From: Pseudomonadales bacterium
Lineage (GTDB): Bacteria; Pseudomonadota; Gammaproteobacteria; Pseudomonadales; Azotimanducaceae
Direction of reading: 5' to 3'
DNA: 64,000 nucleotides
NCBI GenBank assembly: GCA_019090615.1
Contig: JAHRVQ010000011.1
Span: forward strand, 60,456-124,455
Part shown: in pieces, positions 28,383 through 37,947 of the stretch
Numbering within the stretch: position 1 is the stretch's first letter
How the letters are laid out: the number at the start of each line of letters is the position of its first letter
Program-made: the position numbers and the translations under genes
Notes under the pieces: model-generated
What the model was told of the DNA's origin: nothing
The model's input: the letters and a program-made list of their open reading frames with translations, nothing else
Database searches by the model: none

Positions 28383-30389
28383 ATGACTTCACATCAAGAA
28401 CGCGCGAATGCTGTGCGTGCGCTGACCATGGACGCGATTCAATCTGCAAATTCAGGCCACCCAGGTGCGCCCATGGGCATGGCTGATATTGCCGAGGTTT
28501 TATGGACCAAACATTTGCGCCATAACCCGATCAATCCAGATTTTCTGGACCGAGATCGATTTGTATTATCCAACGGCCATGGTTCGATGTTGATTTATTC
28601 CCTGTTGCATTTAACCGGTTATGATTTGGCGCTTGAAGAACTCAGGAATTTTCGTAAGTTAGGTTCGAAGACCCCAGGGCACCCTGAGTATGGTTATACG
28701 CCTGGTGTTGAGACAACAACTGGGCCGTTAGGTCAGGGACTAGCCAATGGCGTTGGTATGGCGCTTGCTGAAAAAATACTCAGCGCTAGATTTAATAAAA
28801 GCCAGGACAATAAAACTTACAATATTGTTGATCATCATACTTATGTATTTGCCGGTGATGGCTGTCTGATGGAAGGCGTTTCACATGAAGTTGCGTCGCT
28901 GGCGGGGACGCTTAAGCTGGGCAAATTAATTTGCCTATACGATGATAATGGTATTTCAATTGATGGGAAAATAGATGGCTGGTTTACGGATGATACGCCT
29001 AAAAGGTTTCAGGCCTATGGTTGGCATGTTATAGCGGACGTTGACGGGCATGACGCGGCAGCGATTGACCGCGCGCTGGATCAGGCAAAAGCCAATATAT
29101 CTGCGCCGACGTTAATTTGTTGTAAAACCCAGATTGGTTATGGTTCGCCAGCTAAAGCAGGCACTGCCGCCAGTCATGGCGCGCCATTAGGCAAAGATGA
29201 GGTATTGGCCACCAGACGTCAGCTAGGTTGGCAACATGCGGCTTTTGAGATACCCGATGAAATATACGCCGGTTGGGACTGTAAGCCTCAAGGTGCTCAG
29301 ATGGAAAGTAGCTGGCAGGCGCTTTATGCTGAATACGGGCAACTATTTCCCGAACTTGCGGCGGAATTTGAACGTAGAAATTCTGCTCAGTTGCCCGATA
29401 ATTGGCAGTCGGTAATGGACGATTTGCTGGCAGAAACGAATGTAAAAGCGGCTAGCAAAGCGACCCGGCAGGCGTCAATGGATGTGATTCGGTCGGTTGC
29501 TGCCGTTCTTCCAGAGCTGGTTGGCGGCTCAGCTGATTTGACCGGCTCCAATAATACTAATTGGCCTGAAATGCAGGTGGTTGATAGTACGATAGCGGAA
29601 GGTAACTATATACATTATGGCGTTAGAGAGTTTGGCATGACAGCGATAGCTAACGGTCTTGCTTTACACGGTGGTATTCGCCCTTTTACCGGTACCTTTT
29701 TGATTTTCATGGAATATGCTCGCAACGCTGTGCGAATGTCAGCCTTGATGGGGGTGCAAAATATTCATGTCTATACCCATGATTCCATTGGCCAGGGTGA
29801 AGATGGCCCAACTCATCAGCCGATTGAACAGTTAGCTAATTTACGCGGCACACCGAATATGGGGGTATGGAGACCCTGCGATGGCGTGGAAACAGTGGTG
29901 GCATGGCGTACTGCCATTGAGCGGACCAATGGCCCAACGGCACTGGTTTTTTCTCGCCAGGCATTACCCCATCAGCCGCGAACCAATGATCAGCTAGCGA
30001 ATATTTCAAAAGGTGCTTATGTATTACGCGAACCAAAGGAAGAGGCCGTGGCTATTTTAATTGCGACTGGCTCAGAAGTGGGTATTGCCTGTGAAGCGGC
30101 CTCAACCCTGGAGGAGCTGAATATCCCTGTACGTGTTGTATCGATGCCGAGTGCGGATGCCTTTGAGCGCCAGGATAATGCTTATCGAGAGTTTGTTTTA
30201 CCTGCGGCACAGCGAAATAGAGTAGCGATTGAGGCTGCGCACGTTGATTATTGGCGCAAGTGGGTAGGGCTTGATGGGGTGGTAATTGGTTTAAATAGTT
30301 ACGGTGAATCAGGGCCAGGTGCTGAGGTTTTAGCACATTTTGGTTTCTCAGTAGAAAATATCGTTACACAGGTTAGAGACCTTATATGA
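28383..30389 (+). CDS. tkt: Transketolase
   Basis: Thiamine-diphosphate enzyme moving two-carbon units in the pentose phosphate pathway. The 668 residues show the N-terminal motif [20 protein letters not shown], the ThDP motif [12 protein letters not shown]...[10 protein letters not shown], and the C-terminal [18 protein letters not shown] and [20 protein letters not shown]. Overlaps pgk by 4 bases (ATGA), so it is translationally coupled. In Pseudomonas-type genomes an epd/gap gene lies between tkt and pgk; it is absent here. Confidence 0.97.
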   Translation: MTSHQERANAVRALTMDAIQSANSGHPGAPMGMADIAEVLWTKHLRHNPINPDFLDRDRFVLSNGHGSMLIYSLLHLTGYDLALEELRNFRKLGSKTPGHPEYGYTPGVETTTGPLGQGLANGVGMALAEKILSARFNKSQDNKTYNIVDHHTYVFAGDGCLMEGVSHEVASLAGTLKLGKLICLYDDNGISIDGKIDGWFTDDTPKRFQAYGWHVIADVDGHDAAAIDRALDQAKANISAPTLICCKTQIGYGSPAKAGTAASHGAPLGKDEVLATRRQLGWQHAAFEIPDEIYAGWDCKPQGAQMESSWQALYAEYGQLFPELAAEFERRNSAQLPDNWQSVMDDLLAETNVKAASKATRQASMDVIRSVAAVLPELVGGSADLTGSNNTNWPEMQVVDSTIAEGNYIHYGVREFGMTAIANGLALHGGIRPFTGTFLIFMEYARNAVRMSALMGVQNIHVYTHDSIGQGEDGPTHQPIEQLANLRGTPNMGVWRPCDGVETVVAWRTAIERTNGPTALVFSRQALPHQPRTNDQLANISKGAYVLREPKEEAVAILIATGSEVGIACEAASTLEELNIPVRVVSMPSADAFERQDNAYREFVLPAAQRNRVAIEAAHVDYWRKWVGLDGVVIGLNSYGESGPGAEVLAHFGFSVENIVTQVRDLI

Positions 30390-31558
30390 AGATTATTGAT
30401 TTAGGCGACCTTGATTTAAGGGGTAAACGGGTACTAATCAGGGAAGATTTAAATGTGCCGGTTGAAGATGGCCGAGTAACATCAGAAGCAAGGATTCTGG
30501 CCGCGTTGCCAACAATAAAGTATGTCCTGGAAGCTGGTGCGCATTTAATGGTGATGTCTCATTTAGGCAGGCCCAAAGAAGGCATCTCTATTGCCAGACA
30601 GCCGGAAGCCAGTATGCGGCCTGTGGTGGATTGTGTGGCAAGGCTGCTGGGCAAGAAAATTCGCCTGGTAGATGACTATCTCTCGGGCGTAGACTTTGCC
30701 GACGAAGATTTTATTATGTTCGAAAATGTGCGGGTAAATGATGGCGAAAAAGCGAATGACGAGCGGTTGGCAAAACAACTTGCAAGTTTATGCGATATAT
30801 TTGTAATGGATGCCTTTGGTACAGCGCATAGAGCCCAGGCTACCACAGAGGGGGTCGCCAGATTTGCGAAAGTAGCCTGTGCTGGGCCCTTATTGATGGC
30901 AGAACTTAAAGCATTGGAGCTGGCGCTTGCCAGGCCGGCAAAGCCGATTGTCGCAATTGTTGGTGGTAGTAAGGTGTCAAGCAAGCTGGATGTACTGGTA
31001 AATTTAGCCGATAAGGTTGATCACCTGGTGGTGGGCGGGGGTATAGCAAATACCTTTCTTGCAGCCACAGGTGTCGATGTTGGACAATCGCTTTATGAAC
31101 CAGATCTGGTTGATACTGCCAGGCAGCTAATGCAGCGTGTTAGTGTCCCTGTACCAACTGATGTAGTGACCGCAAAGGCTTTTGATCAACCTGAAACTGC
31201 GGTATTAAAACCGGTGGATGAAATCGAGCCGGATGATATGGTGTTAGACGTAGGTCCGGTAACTAGTGGTGAAATCAGTAAAATTGTGGCCGGTGCAAAA
31301 ACTATCATCTGGAATGGTCCAATGGGCGTTTTCGAGCAACAGGCCTTTGCTGCAGGAACTAAAAATTTAACTGAAGCAATCGCCAATAATGAGGGTTTTT
31401 CTATTGCTGGTGGAGGTGACACATTAGCGGCCATCGAGAAGTATCAGGCGAGTGAAAAAATTTCCTATATTTCTACTGGTGGCGGTGCGTTTCTGGAATT
31501 TGTAGAAGGTAAAACGCTACCAGCCGTTGCAGTATTGGCAGAAAGGGCAAGTGAATAA
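30386..31558 (+). CDS. pgk: Phosphoglycerate kinase
   Basis: Glycolytic/gluconeogenic kinase. The 390 residues begin with [20 protein letters not shown] and contain MSHLGRP, the hinge and nucleotide motifs [29 protein letters not shown] and [13 protein letters not shown]...[19 protein letters not shown]. Second gene of tkt-pgk-fba. The fba ribosome site lies in a 41-base gap. Confidence 0.97.
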   Translation: MKIIDLGDLDLRGKRVLIREDLNVPVEDGRVTSEARILAALPTIKYVLEAGAHLMVMSHLGRPKEGISIARQPEASMRPVVDCVARLLGKKIRLVDDYLSGVDFADEDFIMFENVRVNDGEKANDERLAKQLASLCDIFVMDAFGTAHRAQATTEGVARFAKVACAGPLLMAELKALELALARPAKPIVAIVGGSKVSSKLDVLVNLADKVDHLVVGGGIANTFLAATGVDVGQSLYEPDLVDTARQLMQRVSVPVPTDVVTAKAFDQPETAVLKPVDEIEPDDMVLDVGPVTSGEISKIVAGAKTIIWNGPMGVFEQQAFAAGTKNLTEAIANNEGFSIAGGGDTLAAIEKYQASEKISYISTGGGAFLEFVEGKTLPAVAVLAERASE

Positions 31559-31599
31559 AAAGAATTACTCAATTTTAAATTTTATCAGGGAGCAACAAC

Positions 31600-32664
31600 A
31601 TGCCGTTAGTTAGCATGAGGCAACTGTTAGATCATGCCGCCGAGCATAGTTACGGCGTACCAGCATTTAACGTAAATAATCTGGAGCAGATGCGGGCTAT
31701 TATGGAAGCTGCACAGGAAACCGATAGCCCGGTTATTGTGCAGGCGTCTGCGGGTGCCAGAAAATATGCTGGCGCAAATTTTCTAAGGCATCTGATTCTT
31801 GCTGCTATTGAAGAATTTCCTCAGATACCTATTGTTATGCATCAAGATCATGGCGGTAGCCCGAGTGTTTGCCAACGATCAATTCAATATGGGTTTTCTT
31901 CTGTGATGATGGATGGTTCATTATTGGAAGACCAGAAAACACCCGCAAGTTATGAATATAATGTCGAGGTTACTCGTCGTACGGTTGATATGGCGCATGC
32001 CTGTGGGGTCACGGTTGAAGGTGAGTTAGGCTGCCTTGGCTCCCTTGAAACAGGTGAGGCGGGTGAGGAAGATGGCGTTGGTGCGAGCGGAAAACTATCC
32101 ATGGAACAGTTGCTAACCGATCCGGATGAAGCGGCGGATTTTGTCAGTCAAACTAATGTTGATGCGTTGGCAATAGCCATTGGCACAAGTCATGGTGCAT
32201 ATAAATTTACTCGTCCTCCTACGGGCGATGTACTAGCGATTGACCGAATTAAAGCGATCAATGCGCGATTACCGAACACTCACCTGGTGATGCATGGGTC
32301 GTCCAGTGTGCCTCAGGAGTGGCTTAAAGTAATCAATCAATTTGGTGGGGATATTGCCGAAACCTATGGTGTGCCAGTGTCAGAGATTCAGGAAGGGATT
32401 AAGTTTGGGGTACGCAAAATCAATATTGATACGGATCTCCGTTTAGCCTCTACTGGCGCGATTAGGCGTTTCCTGGCAACTAATAAGGCCGAATTTGATC
32501 CTCGAAAATATCTCAGTGAAACCTTAAATGCCATGAAGGAAATAGTGATTAATCGGTATGATGCCTTTGGTACCGCTGGTAATGCATCTAAAATTAAACC
32601 CATACCCCTTGACGTAATGGCGGAGCGATACGCGGCGGGTGGATTGGATGCAGCGGTTGGTTAA
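31600..32664 (+). CDS. fba: Class II fructose-bisphosphate aldolase (Calvin type)
   Basis: Zinc-dependent aldolase. The 354 residues have the metal site motif [26 protein letters not shown] region (MHQDHGG), [31 protein letters not shown] and [10 protein letters not shown]. The glycine-rich E-tract marks the Calvin-cycle/Pseudomonas-type subgroup. It is preceded by an AGGGAG ribosome site and followed by a hairpin-plus-T terminator. Confidence 0.97.
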   Translation: MPLVSMRQLLDHAAEHSYGVPAFNVNNLEQMRAIMEAAQETDSPVIVQASAGARKYAGANFLRHLILAAIEEFPQIPIVMHQDHGGSPSVCQRSIQYGFSSVMMDGSLLEDQKTPASYEYNVEVTRRTVDMAHACGVTVEGELGCLGSLETGEAGEEDGVGASGKLSMEQLLTDPDEAADFVSQTNVDALAIAIGTSHGAYKFTRPPTGDVLAIDRIKAINARLPNTHLVMHGSSSVPQEWLKVINQFGGDIAETYGVPVSEIQEGIKFGVRKINIDTDLRLASTGAIRRFLATNKAEFDPRKYLSETLNAMKEIVINRYDAFGTAGNASKIKPIPLDVMAERYAAGGLDAAVG

Positions 32665-32724
32665 ACCGTTTATTTAACTGAGTAATAAGCTATGCGGTTG
32701 CTTTGTGATAAGGCGATAGCATTT

Positions 32725-32748
32725 CGCCTGGGTTAGGCGGTTTTTTTT
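32725..32748 (+). terminator. Rho-independent terminator after fba
   Basis: Stem CGCCT (32725-32729), loop GGGTT, stem AGGCG (32735-32739), then a run of eight T (32741-32748). It overlaps the last codons of convergent rpiA. An alternative upstream pairing (AGGCG, 32711-32715, with CGCCT) may compete. Confidence 0.7.
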
Positions 32749-33404
32749 GTAATGCCTGCGGCGTTTGCAACAAACAGAATATCCGCTGGTTGTTGGGCAA
32801 ATAGTCCATTGGTAATAACCCCAGGTATATTGTTCAGGGTTTTTTCCAGTGCTGGTGCGTTGTCTATTTTCAGGTCGAATACATCCAGAATAATATTGCC
32901 ATTGTCAGTTAAAAAACCTGTGCGATAAACCGGCCTGCCGCCAAGTCTTACCAGTTGTCTTGCGACCAATGAGCGCGCCATTGGAATTACTTCAATGGGG
33001 AGTGGAAATGTGCCGAGTGTTGGTACCATTTTGGAGTCGTCGACAATGCAGATGAAATTATCTGCGGCGGCGGCGACAATTTTTTCTCTGGTAAGTGCGC
33101 CGCCACCACCTTTGATGAGTTCCAGTTGATCATTGCATTCGTCTGCGCCGTCTACATAGAAGCTTAATTTGTTGATGTTATTAAGTTCGTATACGGGCAT
33201 GTTATGGCTTTTTAAACGTTGTTCAGACGCTTTGGAGCTGGCCACGGTACCATCAAATTTATGTTTCAGTGCTGCCAGTGCGTCAATAAAATAATTGGCA
33301 GTCGAACCGGTACCTACGCCCACAATTGATCGCCGGTCCAGATAGCGATCAATATAATCCGCTGCGGCCTGGGCAGCCTTTTTTTTCAGTGTGTTTTGAT
33401 CCAT
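32733..33404 (-). CDS. rpiA: Ribose-5-phosphate isomerase A
   Basis: Interconverts ribose-5-phosphate and ribulose-5-phosphate. The 223 residues show [41 protein letters not shown] and VEVIPMA-like [12 protein letters not shown]. Ends within the fba terminator. Convergent with the tkt-pgk-fba operon and divergent from ilvA, the conserved rpiA-ilvA pairing in gammaproteobacteria. Confidence 0.97.
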   Translation of the reverse strand: MDQNTLKKKAAQAAADYIDRYLDRRSIVGVGTGSTANYFIDALAALKHKFDGTVASSKASEQRLKSHNMPVYELNNINKLSFYVDGADECNDQLELIKGGGGALTREKIVAAAADNFICIVDDSKMVPTLGTFPLPIEVIPMARSLVARQLVRLGGRPVYRTGFLTDNGNIILDVFDLKIDNAPALEKTLNNIPGVITNGLFAQQPADILFVANAAGITKKTA

Positions 33405-33522
33405 TTTATTTGACTGCTCTAATTCAACAAATATGTTATTTGTTCTAAACCCAATACGCGGTATTTAAAAGGAGTTGCTGAGTTTATACTTATGCCCTCC
33501 TTTAGACTATGTCGAAATTGAT

Positions 33523-35046
33523 ATGGCGAGTAATTACATTAAGAAAATCCTTCAGGCAGATGTCTATGCCGTGGCAGAACAGACGCCGCTGGATGAGGCT
33601 GATCGGCTGAGTATGCGATTGGGTAATAACGTGCTTTTGAAGCGGGAAGATTTGCAGCCAGTATTTAGTTTTAAGTTGCGTGGTGCGTATAACAAAATCA
33701 ATAATTTAACGGCTGCCGAGAAGCGCCGAGGGGTTGTCACTGCGTCAGCCGGAAATCACGCGCAAGGTGTAGCATTGGCAGCTAACAAGCTTGGTATTCG
33801 GGCGGTGATTGTTATGGGCAAAAATACCCCAGAAATAAAATTAAGCGCGGTCCGAAAATTAGATGCGAAGATTATTTTATATGGTGACAATTATGACGAG
33901 GCCGCTGACCATGCTAAATCGCTAACAGTATCAAAAGGCTATACCTATGTGCATCCTTTTGATGATGCAGAAGTAATTGCTGGTCAGGGCACTGTGGCGA
34001 TGGAATTGTTAAGGCAGCATACAGGTAGTCTGGACGTAGTTTTTGTGCCCGTTGGTGGTGGTGGCTTAATTGGCGGTATAAGTGTTTATGTGAAATATCT
34101 TAGGCCGGATGTGAAAGTAATAGGCGTTGAAGCTGAGGGGTCTGCCAGTATGTGGGCTGCGTTAAAAGCAGGTAAGCGGGTGAAATTGCCCGCAGAAGAC
34201 CTGGATGGGTTTGCTGATGGGACGGCTGTACGTCAGGTTGGTGCAGAAAATTTCAAATTGGCAAAAAAATATATAGATGAAATTATCCGCGTTTCGACTG
34301 ACGAAATATGTGCCGCTATCAAGGATATTTTTGAAGATACCAGGACGATCTGTGAGCCTGCAGGTGCGCTGAGTGTGGCAGGACTTAAACAATATGTCAG
34401 TCGCGAAAAAGTTACCGGTCAAACGCTTATAGGGGTTGTTAGCGGGGCCAATATGAATTTTGATCGACTACGGCATATTTCTGAAAGAACCGAAATAGGT
34501 GAACAGAGGGAATGCCTGTTAAGCGTTACGATTCCAGAACAGGCAGGCAGTTTCAGGAAATTCTGTCGTGCTATTGGCAAGCGCAATATTACTGAATTTA
34601 ATTATCGATATAATACCGAGTCTAAAACCGGTGCCCAGGTACTAGTGGGTGTACAAACTCAGGCGGATTCAGTTGATCGTTTGGCTTTGTTAAACCAGTT
34701 AAAGGAAAAGTATCCGCTAGTTGACCTCTCAGATAATGAGGTTGCTGTGTTGCATATCCGTCATATGGTCGGTGGTCGAGCAAGTAATTTAGTGGATGAA
34801 CGACTGTTTCGGTTCGAGTTTCCAGAAAGGCCGGGTGCTTTACTCAGGTTTTTGACGGTTCTTGGTCAGGGCTTTAACATCTCGATGTTTCATTATCGTA
34901 ATCATGGTGCTGCATATGGGCGTGTATTGGTTGGTATCCAGATACCGGATCAGTCATTAGCGCGTTTTATGCAGGACTTGCAAGAAATTGGATATCGGTA
35001 TTGGGAAGAAACTGATAACCCGGCCTACCAGTTGTTTTTAGTCTGA
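33523..35046 (+). CDS. ilvA: Biosynthetic threonine ammonia-lyase
   Basis: PLP enzyme deaminating threonine to 2-oxobutanoate for isoleucine synthesis. The start at 33523 gives MASNYIKKILQADVYAVAEQ..., the usual N-terminus; the upstream extension has no support. PLP lysine is in FSFKLRGAYNKI, the phosphate cup in PVGGGGLIGG, and SAGNHAQGVALAA binds substrate. Two C-terminal ACT-like regulatory domains (VTIPEQAGSFRKFC and FEFPERPGALLRF) indicate isoleucine feedback control. 507 residues. Confidence 0.96.
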   Translation: MASNYIKKILQADVYAVAEQTPLDEADRLSMRLGNNVLLKREDLQPVFSFKLRGAYNKINNLTAAEKRRGVVTASAGNHAQGVALAANKLGIRAVIVMGKNTPEIKLSAVRKLDAKIILYGDNYDEAADHAKSLTVSKGYTYVHPFDDAEVIAGQGTVAMELLRQHTGSLDVVFVPVGGGGLIGGISVYVKYLRPDVKVIGVEAEGSASMWAALKAGKRVKLPAEDLDGFADGTAVRQVGAENFKLAKKYIDEIIRVSTDEICAAIKDIFEDTRTICEPAGALSVAGLKQYVSREKVTGQTLIGVVSGANMNFDRLRHISERTEIGEQRECLLSVTIPEQAGSFRKFCRAIGKRNITEFNYRYNTESKTGAQVLVGVQTQADSVDRLALLNQLKEKYPLVDLSDNEVAVLHIRHMVGGRASNLVDERLFRFEFPERPGALLRFLTVLGQGFNISMFHYRNHGAAYGRVLVGIQIPDQSLARFMQDLQEIGYRYWEETDNPAYQLFLV

Positions 35047-35049
35047 GGT

Positions 35050-35589
35050 CTATTCGGTTTGCTGGTGATAAAGTTTGTATTCGTCTTCAAAGGCAAATAG
35101 TTGCATGTCTTTTAGCTGATCAACATAAAGCTTGCCCTGCAGATGGTCGAACTCGTGTTGGAAAACAGTCGCAAGAAATCCCTTTAATTCGAGAGATTGA
35201 CTATTAGCCTGCTGGTCTAAATAGTTGATGACGATATGTTGGGGGCGTTCTACGAAACCCATCATGCCAGGAACAGATAGACATCCTTCCCAATAACCTT
35301 TTGTTTCGGCGTTGATAACGTTAATAGTAGGATTGATATAAACGCTAAAAGGTATTGCTGGTATTTCGCCATATCGGCTGCTGGTATCTTTAATTTCGAT
35401 GACCACCAGTTGGCTTGAGACTTTTATTTGTGGTGCTGCAAGCCCTATCCCCTGGGCAAAATGTAGTGTTTCCTGCATATCTTGAACAAGTTGATTAAAT
35501 TCGAAAGAGCCGATTTTGTTAATCGGGTAAGGCGTTGCGACCTTACGTAATATTGGATCGCCCATTCGGGCTATTTCTTTAATTGTCAT
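35050..35589 (-). CDS. def: Peptide deformylase
   Basis: Metal-dependent enzyme that removes the formyl group from new polypeptides. The 179 residues contain the three family motifs GIGLAAPQ, EGCLSVPG (metal Cys) and QHEFDHLQG (metal His pair with catalytic Glu). The isolated position, convergent with ilvA and without fmt, suggests an extra copy; most genomes keep the main one next to fmt near dprA. Confidence 0.94.
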   Translation of the reverse strand: MTIKEIARMGDPILRKVATPYPINKIGSFEFNQLVQDMQETLHFAQGIGLAAPQIKVSSQLVVIEIKDTSSRYGEIPAIPFSVYINPTINVINAETKGYWEGCLSVPGMMGFVERPQHIVINYLDQQANSQSLELKGFLATVFQHEFDHLQGKLYVDQLKDMQLFAFEDEYKLYHQQTE

Positions 35590-35816
35590 CGCGTCATACC
35601 TCTACAATTGTTAGTTATAGATAAAACTTTCTATTTTTTTGTGAGCTTTGTCGGTTAGATTATAAAGTAAATGCTCACTTGCTGGCAGTAGTCTATAATT
35701 TACACAATCGCGCCCTAAGAACACTATTGCCGTCTGACTTTGAATATACCTTAAAATCAAATTATGTGGTTTTTGTTCGCATAAAAATATTGAAAGTACC
35801 CGATTAAGGAAATCGA

Positions 35817-35909
35817 ATGAAAAGAAAACCCGATCTGATTTTTCTCATATTTATCGTTTTTGGCGTTGGAGTTGCTGTTAATGCATTAGGTCAGGTGCTT
35901 TTAAGTTAG
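35817..35909 (+). CDS. 30-residue single-pass membrane peptide
   Basis: A short frame in a 400-base spacer encodes a basic start (MKRKPD), one hydrophobic helix (LIFLIFIVFGVGVAVNALG) and a short tail. AAGGA lies 7 bases before the ATG, a good ribosome site. I have an impression of similar tiny proteins beginning M-K/N-R-K-P-D-L in other gammaproteobacteria but cannot check it. No function can be given. Confidence 0.6.
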   Translation: MKRKPDLIFLIFIVFGVGVAVNALGQVLLS

Positions 35910-35990
35910 GTGTAAACAAACTGGGTCGCTTAAATTGCGGTCATTGACTTAATTGCTGTCATTGATTAGTACCGTTAATTAGTGCCATTA

Positions 35991-36686
35991 TTAAGTACCA
36001 CCCGTTCTATGGTTAGTAAGCGCAAGATGCTGAGATGCCAGTGTGGGCATTTTACAACGGAATATTTCTTTTTCGGTGACGATAATATCCAGTGCAACGT
36101 CCCAGGCCTGTGGACTAAGTTTACTGGTTTCCTGTATTGAGTGTGCAATACCTACCAGCAATGGTTTATGCCAGGCGTTTTGATGCTTGGCAAATGTCCG
36201 GTCGTAATAACCCTTTCCCATCCCTAAACGATTTCCAGAGCGATCGAATCCCACCAGTGGTACCAGGATTAGGTCGAGCATGTTGGGATTAATGAGCTGC
36301 TTCGGTTGGTACCCTGGTTCGACAATGCCGAATTTATTGTTGACCAGTTTGGTGTTGTTGAATTGCTGAAATAACAGGCGTAGGTTCTCCCAGCGTCGAA
36401 TTTGATCGCTTATAACTGGCAGGTACCAGGACTTGTTGTTGATACCTGCTAGCTTCAGTAAGTCAGGTTCAGCATCATGAGGCCAGTAAATGCCAATTTT
36501 GCTGGCCAGCTTAAAAAACCATTGTTTTCTAAGCTGGCTGGCGATCTGTTGGCCGGCAATGGCCTGATCGGTAATCGATAGGCTGCGGCGTTGGCGACGT
36601 AATTGCGATCTTAATGCTTTAAGGTTTTGCCGATCAGACGTTGTTGGGTCAGATATTGTTGGGTCAGACGTTGTTGGGTCAGGCAT
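35991..36686 (-). CDS. ygfA: 5-formyltetrahydrofolate cyclo-ligase
   Basis: Converts 5-formyltetrahydrofolate to 5,10-methenyl-THF with ATP. Motifs LRSQLRRQRRSL, IGIYWPHDAEPDL, LILVPLVGFDRSGNRLGMGKGYYDRTF are diagnostic. The N-terminus encoded by three 15-bp repeats (SDPTT-like units) precedes the family core. The only in-frame ATG is at 36686 and it has no clear ribosome site. It lies directly downstream of 6S RNA, as in E. coli, so it is probably read through from the ssrS promoter. Confidence 0.93.
   Translation of the reverse strand: MPDPTTSDPTISDPTTSDRQNLKALRSQLRRQRRSLSITDQAIAGQQIASQLRKQWFFKLASKIGIYWPHDAEPDLLKLAGINNKSWYLPVISDQIRRWENLRLLFQQFNNTKLVNNKFGIVEPGYQPKQLINPNMLDLILVPLVGFDRSGNRLGMGKGYYDRTFAKHQNAWHKPLLVGIAHSIQETSKLSPQAWDVALDIIVTEKEIFRCKMPTLASQHLALTNHRTGGT
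36637..36681. repeat. Three-copy 15-bp repeat at the 5' end of ygfA
   Basis: Units GACGTTGTTGGGTCA, GATATTGTTGGGTCA and GACGTTGTTGGGTCA are adjacent and in frame in ygfA, adding DPTTS-type pentapeptides to the extreme N-terminus. Copies 1 and 3 are identical. Confidence 0.9.
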
Positions 36687-36751
36687 AGGAGGTGTCGGTT
36701 ACGAAAAATCCGCTGTTTGAACCTGGTGTCTAAGTTGCTTGTTGATAGTAA

Positions 36752-36928
36752 GTTCCCCAAATTGCCGCTGTCATGAAAGGCCCTTGAACCCTGCGGTTCA
36801 AGGCGGTGGTCCCTGACTGGCATTAGGCGTTCCGGAGACCGGACGTGCACATCAACCAAGAAAAAAGACCTCCTGGTTTTCGCATAAAGGGTCGAGGACA
36901 TTTCGACTCGCAAACAACCCAGGGAGCT
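36752..36928 (-). ncRNA. ssrS: 6S RNA
   Basis: The segment carries the classical 3' half CCTTGAACCGCAGGGTTCAA, very close to the E. coli and Pseudomonas 6S sequences. The ends close a stem: positions 36915-36925 and 36754-36764 pair over eleven bases including G-U pairs. A -10 box TATAAT (- strand, 36936-36941) lies just upstream. About 175 nucleotides. 6S RNA binds sigma-70 RNA polymerase and represses promoters in stationary phase. Followed by ygfA, the conserved arrangement, but zapA, the usual upstream neighbour, is not next to it here. Confidence 0.9.
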
Positions 36929-36970
36929 TGTGACTATTATATATGAATATTGGCAAACGCACCTGTTAGT

Positions 36971-37159
36971 TTAACTCTTTCGTGGCGTTGACATACGTAT
37001 GGTATTTGCTCGGGAGTTGCGTGCCAGATTAATTTTTGTCTCTCTGCCACCGTTAAAAGAAGAGGTTCGCGCAAATTGAAAATCAATATCTGACTCTTTG
37101 AGTAGCTGTGCGACCAAAGACATATAGGGAGATAGCCAAAAACCGTATAAAATGACAGA
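36971..37159 (-). pseudogene. Decayed glutathione S-transferase N-terminal fragment
   Basis: In one - strand frame the residues VILYGFWLSPYMSLVAQLL, then FNGGRETK and LARN, read like the thioredoxin-fold start of a GST family protein. After LARN the expected NP-x-x-IPYV continues in another frame (TPEQIPYV), consistent with a frameshift, and no start codon precedes the homologous part. There is no C-terminal domain. Identification rests on pattern memory, so it is tentative. Confidence 0.4.
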
Positions 37160-37224
37160 TCTTTGGTCAACTCTGTTTCGGCTGGCATGTTGCTGCTCCG
37201 TTATTCTGATCAGTGTCCATAAAC

Positions 37225-37256
37225 GTTTAGTCTATACAAGGTTTAGTCCATACAGC
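37225..37256. repeat. Imperfect 2 x 16-bp tandem duplication upstream of nrdR
   Basis: GTTTAGTCTATACAAG is followed directly by GTTTAGTCCATACAGC. A third start (GTTTAATA) follows. Rest of the nrdR upstream region (37257-37410) shows no clear site. Confidence 0.5.
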
Positions 37257-37410
37257 GTTTAATAGCCTCATAAGCACTAATACAGCTTCAAACGGACTAA
37301 CAACTTGATTGGGCAGTTTTATTAGCTGCTATGAAAGTGGCCTAATCCGTAAATTGAATAGTGTTTAGTTGATTAGCGTAGAATAGTGATAAATTTGGCA
37401 GGGGTTAGAT

Positions 37411-37947
37411 GTGTATTGTCCTTTTTGCGGAGATAGTGAAACCAAGGTGATTGATTCCAGGCTAGTTGCTGAAGGTAATCAGGTGCGCCGCAGGCGTGAA
37501 TGTCAGGAGTGTGGGGAGCGATTTACAACGTTTGAATCTGCAGAATTAGTGCTGCCACGAGTGATAAAGTCAAATGGTCGACGAGAACCATTTGATGAAG
37601 ATAAGTTGCGTGGTGGATTGCTGCGAGCATTAGAAAAGCGACCAGTCAGTCTTGAAGTAGTTGAGTCGACGCTTAATAGAATTAAGCATCAGTTGCGGGC
37701 CACTGGTGAAAGAGAGGTAAAAAGCCGTGTTGTGGGTGAATGGGTGATGCGCGAACTAAGGAAGCTGGATGATGTTGCGTATGTGAGGTTTGCTTCGGTT
37801 TATCGTCGCTTTCAGGATGTGGATGAGTTTCAGGAAGAAATTGATCGTTTGAGGGGGGCGGGAAAGAGTGACATCTCTGCTAGTGACGTTGTTAGTGAGG
37901 ACAAACCAGTCCTTGCTGGTCAGTCCAGAGAGCAACCTGATGTTTAA
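37411..37947 (+). CDS. nrdR: Transcriptional repressor NrdR
   Basis: Zinc-ribbon and ATP-cone repressor of ribonucleotide reductase genes. The GTG start gives [17 protein letters not shown]; the zinc ribbon is CPFC...[12 protein letters not shown], followed by the ATP-cone (residues about 49-139). A C-terminal tail beyond residue 150 (SDISASDVV...) is longer than usual. Its stop overlaps the ribD start by 8 bases; nrdR-rib gene order is conserved. Confidence 0.96.
   Translation: MYCPFCGDSETKVIDSRLVAEGNQVRRRRECQECGERFTTFESAELVLPRVIKSNGRREPFDEDKLRGGLLRALEKRPVSLEVVESTLNRIKHQLRATGEREVKSRVVGEWVMRELRKLDDVAYVRFASVYRRFQDVDEFQEEIDRLRGAGKSDISASDVVSEDKPVLAGQSREQPDV

Noticed and set aside
36611..36913. 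100-codon ORF on the - strand
   Set aside because: It covers the 6S RNA gene and the ygfA start and has no family features.
36937..37188. 83-codon ORF on the - strand as an intact gene
   Set aside because: This frame reads poorly as a protein; the GST-like residues are in a different frame with no start, so a pseudogene is the better reading.
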